Source: Catenulispora sp. EB89
GTDB lineage: Bacteria > Actinomycetota > Actinomycetes > Streptomycetales > Catenulisporaceae
Assembly: GCF_041261445.1 (NCBI RefSeq)
Contig: NZ_JBGCCU010000022.1
Coordinates: 124,001 to 188,000 of the forward strand
DNA: 64,000 nucleotides
Reading direction: 5' to 3'
Below, in pieces: positions 60,096 to 64,000 of this stretch. A program made the translations under genes and the position numbers. Positions within the stretch are counted from its first letter, which is position 1, and each line of letters opens with the position of its first letter. The notes under the pieces are model-generated. The model was given only the letters and a program-made list of their open reading frames with translations, was not told the DNA's origin and searched no databases.

Positions 60096-61820
60096 ATGAA
60101 GATGCCCGTGATGAACGCGGTGGTGCAGGTCCTGAAGTCCGAGGGCGTCGACGCCGCCTTCGGCTGCCCCGGCGCCGCGATCCTGCCGCTGTACAAGGCG
60201 ATGGAGGAGGAGGGTGGCATCGACCACCTGATCGTGCGCCACGAGGAGGGCGCCACGCACATGGCCGACGGCTGGGCCCGGACCAACGGCCGGGTCGGGG
60301 TGGCCATCGGCACCTCCGGTCCGGCCGGGACCAACATGATCACCGGCCTGTACACGGCGATGGCCGACTCGATCCCGATGATCGTCATCACCGGCCAGGC
60401 CGTCTCGACGGCGCTGGACAAGGAGGCGTTCCAGGCCGTCGACATCGTCGGCTGCGCGACGCCGGTGACGAAGTGGGCGGTGCAGATCAAGGAGGCGGCG
60501 ACCGCGCCGTGGATCTTCCGCGAGGCGTTCCGCGTCGCGCGCTCGGGGCGTCCCGGGCCGGTGCTCATCGACATCCCGCTGGACGTCGCCAAGCAGTTCA
60601 TCGAGTACGACGCGGCGCTGGACTCGCCGCTGCCGGTGCCGGTCGTCGAGCCGCACGCCCCGCGCGTGGAGAAGGCGCTGGACATGCTGCTGGCCGCCGA
60701 GCGTCCGCTGATCCTGGCCGGCGGCGGCGTGATCATCGCCGACGCGGCCGCGGAGCTGCGCGAGCTGGTGGCGTACCTGGGGATCCCGGTGCAGGTGACG
60801 CTGATGGGCAAGGGGGCCGTGGACGAGGACGACCCGCTGTACGCCGGGATGACCGGCGTGCAGACCTCGCAGCGGTACGGGAACGCCTCGTTCCTGGAGT
60901 CAGACCTCGTGCTCGCCGTCGGGGCGCGGTTCGGGGACCGGCACACCGGGACGCTGGACGTGTACCGGGGCGAGCGGAAGTTCATCCACGTCGACATCGA
61001 GGCGACGCAGCTGGGGCGGGTGTTCGAGCCGGACCTGGGGATCGTGTCGGACGCGCGGCTGTTCCTGCGGGCGCTGCTGGCGGCGGCGAAGGCGCGCGGC
61101 GTTGCCGACCGTGGGCCTGCCGGCTGGGCGTCTCGCGTGTCTTCGCTCAAGACCGCGCTGACCCGGCGCGAGGACTTCGACTCCGTGCCGATCAAGGCGC
61201 CCCGGGTCTACAAGGAGATCAACGAGATCTTCGACCCCTCGACCTACTTCGTGACCGCGATCGGGCTCTACCAGATCTGGGGCGGCCAGCATCAGAAGGC
61301 ATACCAGCCGCGCCGCTACCAGGTCTGCGGCCAGGCCGGTCCGCTGGGCTGGGAGATCCCGGCGGCGATCGGCGTGAAGACCGCGCTGCGGCACACCGAG
61401 CCGGACACCGAGGTCGTCGGCATCGTCGGCGACTACGGCTTCCACTTCCTGGTGGAGGAGCTGGCGGTCGGCGCGCAGTACGACATCCCGTTCGTGCTGA
61501 TCATGCTGAACAACGAGTACCTGGGCCTGATCCGCCAGGCGTCGATCGGCTACGAGATGAACTACCAGGTCGACATCCACTACGACGACTACGGCACCGA
61601 CAACGTCAAGATCATGGAGGCCTACGGATGCTCGGGACGCCGCGTGTTCGCCCCTGACGAGATCCGCCCCACCCTGGAGTGGGCCCGCAAGCAGGCGGCG
61701 GCGACCAGCCGGCCGGTGCTGGTGGAGATCATGATCGAGCGCGAGGCGAACACCCCGCACGGCCCCGCGATCGACGCGGTGCGCGAGTTCGAGCCGCTGC
61801 CCGAGCAGCAGCCGGCATGA
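60096..61820 (+). CDS. gcl: glyoxylate carboligase (ThDP enzyme)
   Basis: 574 residues in the three-domain ThDP layout: AFGCPGAAILPLYKAMEEEG, IVRHEEGATHMADGWART, ADSIPMIVITGQAVS, GNASFLESDLVLAVGARFGD, a C-terminal cofactor domain with CGQAGPLGWEIPAAIGVKTA, VVGIVGDYGFHFLVEELAVG and MLNNEYLGLIRQASIGYEMN. It condenses two glyoxylate into tartronate semialdehyde and CO2. Position 50 is Glu (RHEEG), where E. coli Gcl has Val51 (RHVEG). It sits 5 bp after glxR and overlaps the kinase gene. Confidence 0.9.
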   Translation: MKMPVMNAVVQVLKSEGVDAAFGCPGAAILPLYKAMEEEGGIDHLIVRHEEGATHMADGWARTNGRVGVAIGTSGPAGTNMITGLYTAMADSIPMIVITGQAVSTALDKEAFQAVDIVGCATPVTKWAVQIKEAATAPWIFREAFRVARSGRPGPVLIDIPLDVAKQFIEYDAALDSPLPVPVVEPHAPRVEKALDMLLAAERPLILAGGGVIIADAAAELRELVAYLGIPVQVTLMGKGAVDEDDPLYAGMTGVQTSQRYGNASFLESDLVLAVGARFGDRHTGTLDVYRGERKFIHVDIEATQLGRVFEPDLGIVSDARLFLRALLAAAKARGVADRGPAGWASRVSSLKTALTRREDFDSVPIKAPRVYKEINEIFDPSTYFVTAIGLYQIWGGQHQKAYQPRRYQVCGQAGPLGWEIPAAIGVKTALRHTEPDTEVVGIVGDYGFHFLVEELAVGAQYDIPFVLIMLNNEYLGLIRQASIGYEMNYQVDIHYDDYGTDNVKIMEAYGCSGRRVFAPDEIRPTLEWARKQAAATSRPVLVEIMIEREANTPHGPAIDAVREFEPLPEQQPA

Positions 61821-63145
61821 CGGTGCCCGAGCCGGTGCCGGCGAGCGCGGCGCGAGCTGCTGCGGGCCCAGCGCCGACGGCCGGCACCATTGACGGGACC
61901 ATTGAATCGTCGGCGAGCAGGACGGTGTCCAGCGCGGGGCACGTCCTGCTGGCGACGGACAAGTTCAAGGGCTCCCTGACCGCCGCCGAGGCCACCGCGC
62001 ACCTGGCGGCGGGCCTGCGGCGCGCCGTGCCGGGCCTGGGCATCCGCACCATCCCGGTCGCCGACGGCGGCGAGGGCACGGTCGACGCGGCGGTCGAGGC
62101 GGGCTTCGCCAGGGTCCTGACCCGCGCGACCGGCCCGACCGGCGTACCGATCGAGGCCGGCTTCGCAGTCCGCGGCGACACCGCGGTGATCGAAGTCGCC
62201 GAGGCCTCCGGACTCCGGCGGCTCCCGCGCGGCGAGGCGGCGCCACTGTCGGCGACGTCGTACGGCACGGGCCGGCTGATCCGCGCCGCACTGGACGCCG
62301 GCTGCACGCGGATCATCCTCGGACTCGGCGGCAGCGCCTGCACCGACGGGGGAGCGGGCCTGGTCCAGGCACTCGGCGCACGGCTCCTCGACGCCGCAGG
62401 ACACGAGCTCCCACGAGGCGGCGCCGCACTGGCACGGCTGGCGCGCATCGACCTGGCGGAGCTGGCGGAGATCAAGGAGCTGATTGTCGCCAGCGATGTC
62501 GACAACCCGCTGCTCGGCCCGAACGGCGCAGCCGCGATCTACGGACCGCAGAAGGGCGCGACGGCCGAGGATGTCGCGCTGCTCGACGCGGCGCTGGCGA
62601 ACTGGTCGCGCGTGGTTCAGGACACGATTCAGGACACCGTGTCGGGTCGGGGCTTCGGCCCCGGCCCGGCCGTCCCCGCGACGGTCAATGCAGTCCATGG
62701 TGGGTCGGCAACTACTCATGGTGACTTTGCCGAGGCTCCGGGTGCGGGCGCAGCTGGCGGGATCGGGTTTGCAGCGCTGGCTCTTCTCGGCGCGCGACTG
62801 GAGCCGGGCATTGACATCGTGCTCGACCTGGCTGATTTCGCGGCCAAGGCCCAAGGCGCCCGCCTCGTCATCACCGGCGAGGGCTCCCTCGACCCCCAGT
62901 CCTTGCGCGGCAAGGCTCCGGCCGGCGTCGCGCGAGCTGCGGCCCGAGCCGGTGTTCCCGTCGTCGCGGTCGCCGGTGTCTGCACCTTGACTCCCGCCGA
63001 GCTCGAGACCGCCGGCATCCGTGCCGCCTACACGCTCAGCGGCATCGAGCCCGATCTCGACCGGTGCGTCCTCGATGCCGGCCCGCTCCTCGAACAGCTC
63101 GCGGCCGACATCGCCGTGGCCACCTTCAGTGGAGCCGCCTCATGA
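61817..63145 (+). CDS. glycerate kinase (GarK/GlxK family)
   Basis: 442 residues, longer than the usual ~375. After a ~45-residue low-complexity N-terminus come the family motifs [95 protein letters not shown] and [21 protein letters not shown] poorly conserved stretch around residues 270-305 also adds length. It phosphorylates glycerate from the reductase. The ATGA overlap with gcl supports the upstream start, but a later start near the core is possible. Confidence 0.9.
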   Translation: MTVPEPVPASAARAAAGPAPTAGTIDGTIESSASRTVSSAGHVLLATDKFKGSLTAAEATAHLAAGLRRAVPGLGIRTIPVADGGEGTVDAAVEAGFARVLTRATGPTGVPIEAGFAVRGDTAVIEVAEASGLRRLPRGEAAPLSATSYGTGRLIRAALDAGCTRIILGLGGSACTDGGAGLVQALGARLLDAAGHELPRGGAALARLARIDLAELAEIKELIVASDVDNPLLGPNGAAAIYGPQKGATAEDVALLDAALANWSRVVQDTIQDTVSGRGFGPGPAVPATVNAVHGGSATTHGDFAEAPGAGAAGGIGFAALALLGARLEPGIDIVLDLADFAAKAQGARLVITGEGSLDPQSLRGKAPAGVARAAARAGVPVVAVAGVCTLTPAELETAGIRAAYTLSGIEPDLDRCVLDAGPLLEQLAADIAVATFSGAAS

Positions 63146-64000
63146 CCGATCCCTTCGACCTCGTCCTCCGCTCCACCCGCGCCGCGCTGCCCGACGGTGT
63201 CCGGGCCGCCGCGGTCGGCGTTCGCGCGGGACGCATCGCGGCCGTCGGCGACTACCGCGCCGCCTTCAGCGCGCGGGTCGATCTCGACCTCGCCGACACC
63301 GCGCTGCTGCCGGGGCTTGTGGACACCCACATCCACGTCAACGAGCCCGGTCGCACGCGCTGGGAGGGCTTCGCCTCCGCGACGCGTGCGGCGGCGGCCG
63401 GGGGCGTCACCACGGTCATCGACATGCCGCTCAACTCCATCCCGCCGACCGTCGACGTCTCGGCGCTCGCCGTCAAACGCAAAGCGGCGTACGGCAAGTG
63501 CTTCGTCGATGTCGGATTCTGGGGCGGTGCGATTCCCGGAAACACCGCTTCGCTGCGTCCGCTGCATAAAAAGGGGGTCTTCGGGTTCAAATGCTTCCTC
63601 GCCGATTCCGGCGTTGAGGAGTTCCCCGCGCTGACCGTCGCGGAAATGCGTGAGGCATTGCGCGAGATCGCCCGGTTCGACGGGCTTCTCATCGTCCATG
63701 CCGAAAACGCCGAACGCCTCGCCGCCGCGCCTTCCAGTACCCGCTATCGCGATTTCCTCGACTCGCGTCCGGCCGCCGCCGAGGACAGCGCCATCGCCGC
63801 CGTCATCGACGCCGCCCGCGAATACCGCGCACGCGTCCACATCCTGCACCTCGCCGCCGCCGAAGCGTTGCCGCGCCTGGCCGCCGCGCGGGCCGAGGGC
63901 GTGCGCATCACCGCCGAGACCTGCCCGCACTACCTCACCTTCAGCGCCGACGAGATCGGCGACGGCGCCACGCAGTTCAAGTGCTGCCCGCCGATCCGCG
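63142..64000 (+). CDS. allB: allantoinase (3' end outside window)
   Basis: The first 286 residues of an allantoinase of the cyclic amidohydrolase family are in view. Metal-binding His63 and His65 are in [20 protein letters not shown], the carboxylated Lys150 is in [11 protein letters not shown], and further motifs are [25 protein letters not shown] and [12 protein letters not shown]. It opens allantoin to allantoate. The start overlaps the glycerate kinase stop (ATGA). The gene continues past 64000. Confidence 0.93.
   Translation, partial: MTDPFDLVLRSTRAALPDGVRAAAVGVRAGRIAAVGDYRAAFSARVDLDLADTALLPGLVDTHIHVNEPGRTRWEGFASATRAAAAGGVTTVIDMPLNSIPPTVDVSALAVKRKAAYGKCFVDVGFWGGAIPGNTASLRPLHKKGVFGFKCFLADSGVEEFPALTVAEMREALREIARFDGLLIVHAENAERLAAAPSSTRYRDFLDSRPAAAEDSAIAAVIDAAREYRARVHILHLAAAEALPRLAAARAEGVRITAETCPHYLTFSADEIGDGATQFKCCPPIR

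Overview
The window reads as chromosome of a very GC-rich filamentous-type actinobacterium, Streptomyces/Catenulispora-like; the exact genus is not decidable from this DNA. The signs are strong G/C third positions, many GTG starts and ATGA overlaps, and actinobacterial families: PF04672-type methyltransferase, ECF42-type sigma factor with a DGPF/YCII partner, PucR and GntR/MocR regulators, DUF2255 and DUF3089.

Layout. 1-7.75 kb: 3' part of a giant RHS/YD-repeat polymorphic toxin ending in a HINT domain and a ~123-residue toxin tip, then a probable immunity gene. 7.75-9.3 kb: a graveyard holding a tRNA 3'-half-like sequence, two decayed DDE transposases and a truncated regulator end. 9.3-18.2 kb: an aromatic meta-cleavage cluster around an IclR regulator. 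A flavin monooxygenase and a cupin lie on one side; an SDR, a cupin, a C-C hydrolase, an MhpB-like dioxygenase and mhpD/F/E homologues lie on the other. An 18-bp operator-like sequence sits at both ends of the iclR gene. 18.2-19.25 kb: a DUF2255 gene, a perfect palindromic terminator and a chimeric relic (SDR head joined to a sulfatase piece).

19.25-27.1 kb: a second, less familiar catabolic module. It has LysR and PucR-type regulators, a flavin reductase, an HsaA-like flavin monooxygenase and, on the other strand, a four-gene operon of cupin, HpcH/HpaI aldolase, SnoaL-like protein and DUF3500 protein. Nearly the same palindrome lies upstream of lysR and of the cupin operon, tying the two halves together. 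A broken MarR gene follows. 27.6-30.7 kb: a SAM methyltransferase, then a VOC / YCII / ECF42 sigma operon. 30.7-36.7 kb: a TetR-controlled MFS transporter, GH78 rhamnosidase-like and secreted DUF3089 operon with a clear operator. 36.7-41.2 kb: PaaI thioesterase and a MocR regulator with a palindrome between them, HxlR and a divergent thiolase with a palindrome between them, and a nucleotidyltransferase-like protein. 41.3-46.9 kb: a large secreted copper-radical oxidase, a secreted beta-propeller protein, a small membrane protein and an orphan barstar.

47.2-64 kb: a purine-salvage and catabolism locus. A MocA-like protein and a PucR regulator lie on the minus strand. Divergently, one long tightly coupled operon encodes uraD, uraH, uricase, the three-subunit xanthine dehydrogenase, an 8-oxoguanine-type deaminase, XdhC, a gamma-glutamylcyclotransferase-fold protein, hydroxypyruvate isomerase, tartronate semialdehyde reductase, glyoxylate carboligase, glycerate kinase and allantoinase (cut by the window edge). 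Together these oxidise xanthine/urate to allantoin and return the resulting glyoxylate to glycerate phosphate. Allantoicase and ureidoglycolate-cleaving genes are not in view. Two oddities stand out here: an in-frame 63-bp minisatellite inside xdhC, and a glyoxylate carboligase with Glu where the E. coli enzyme has Val51.
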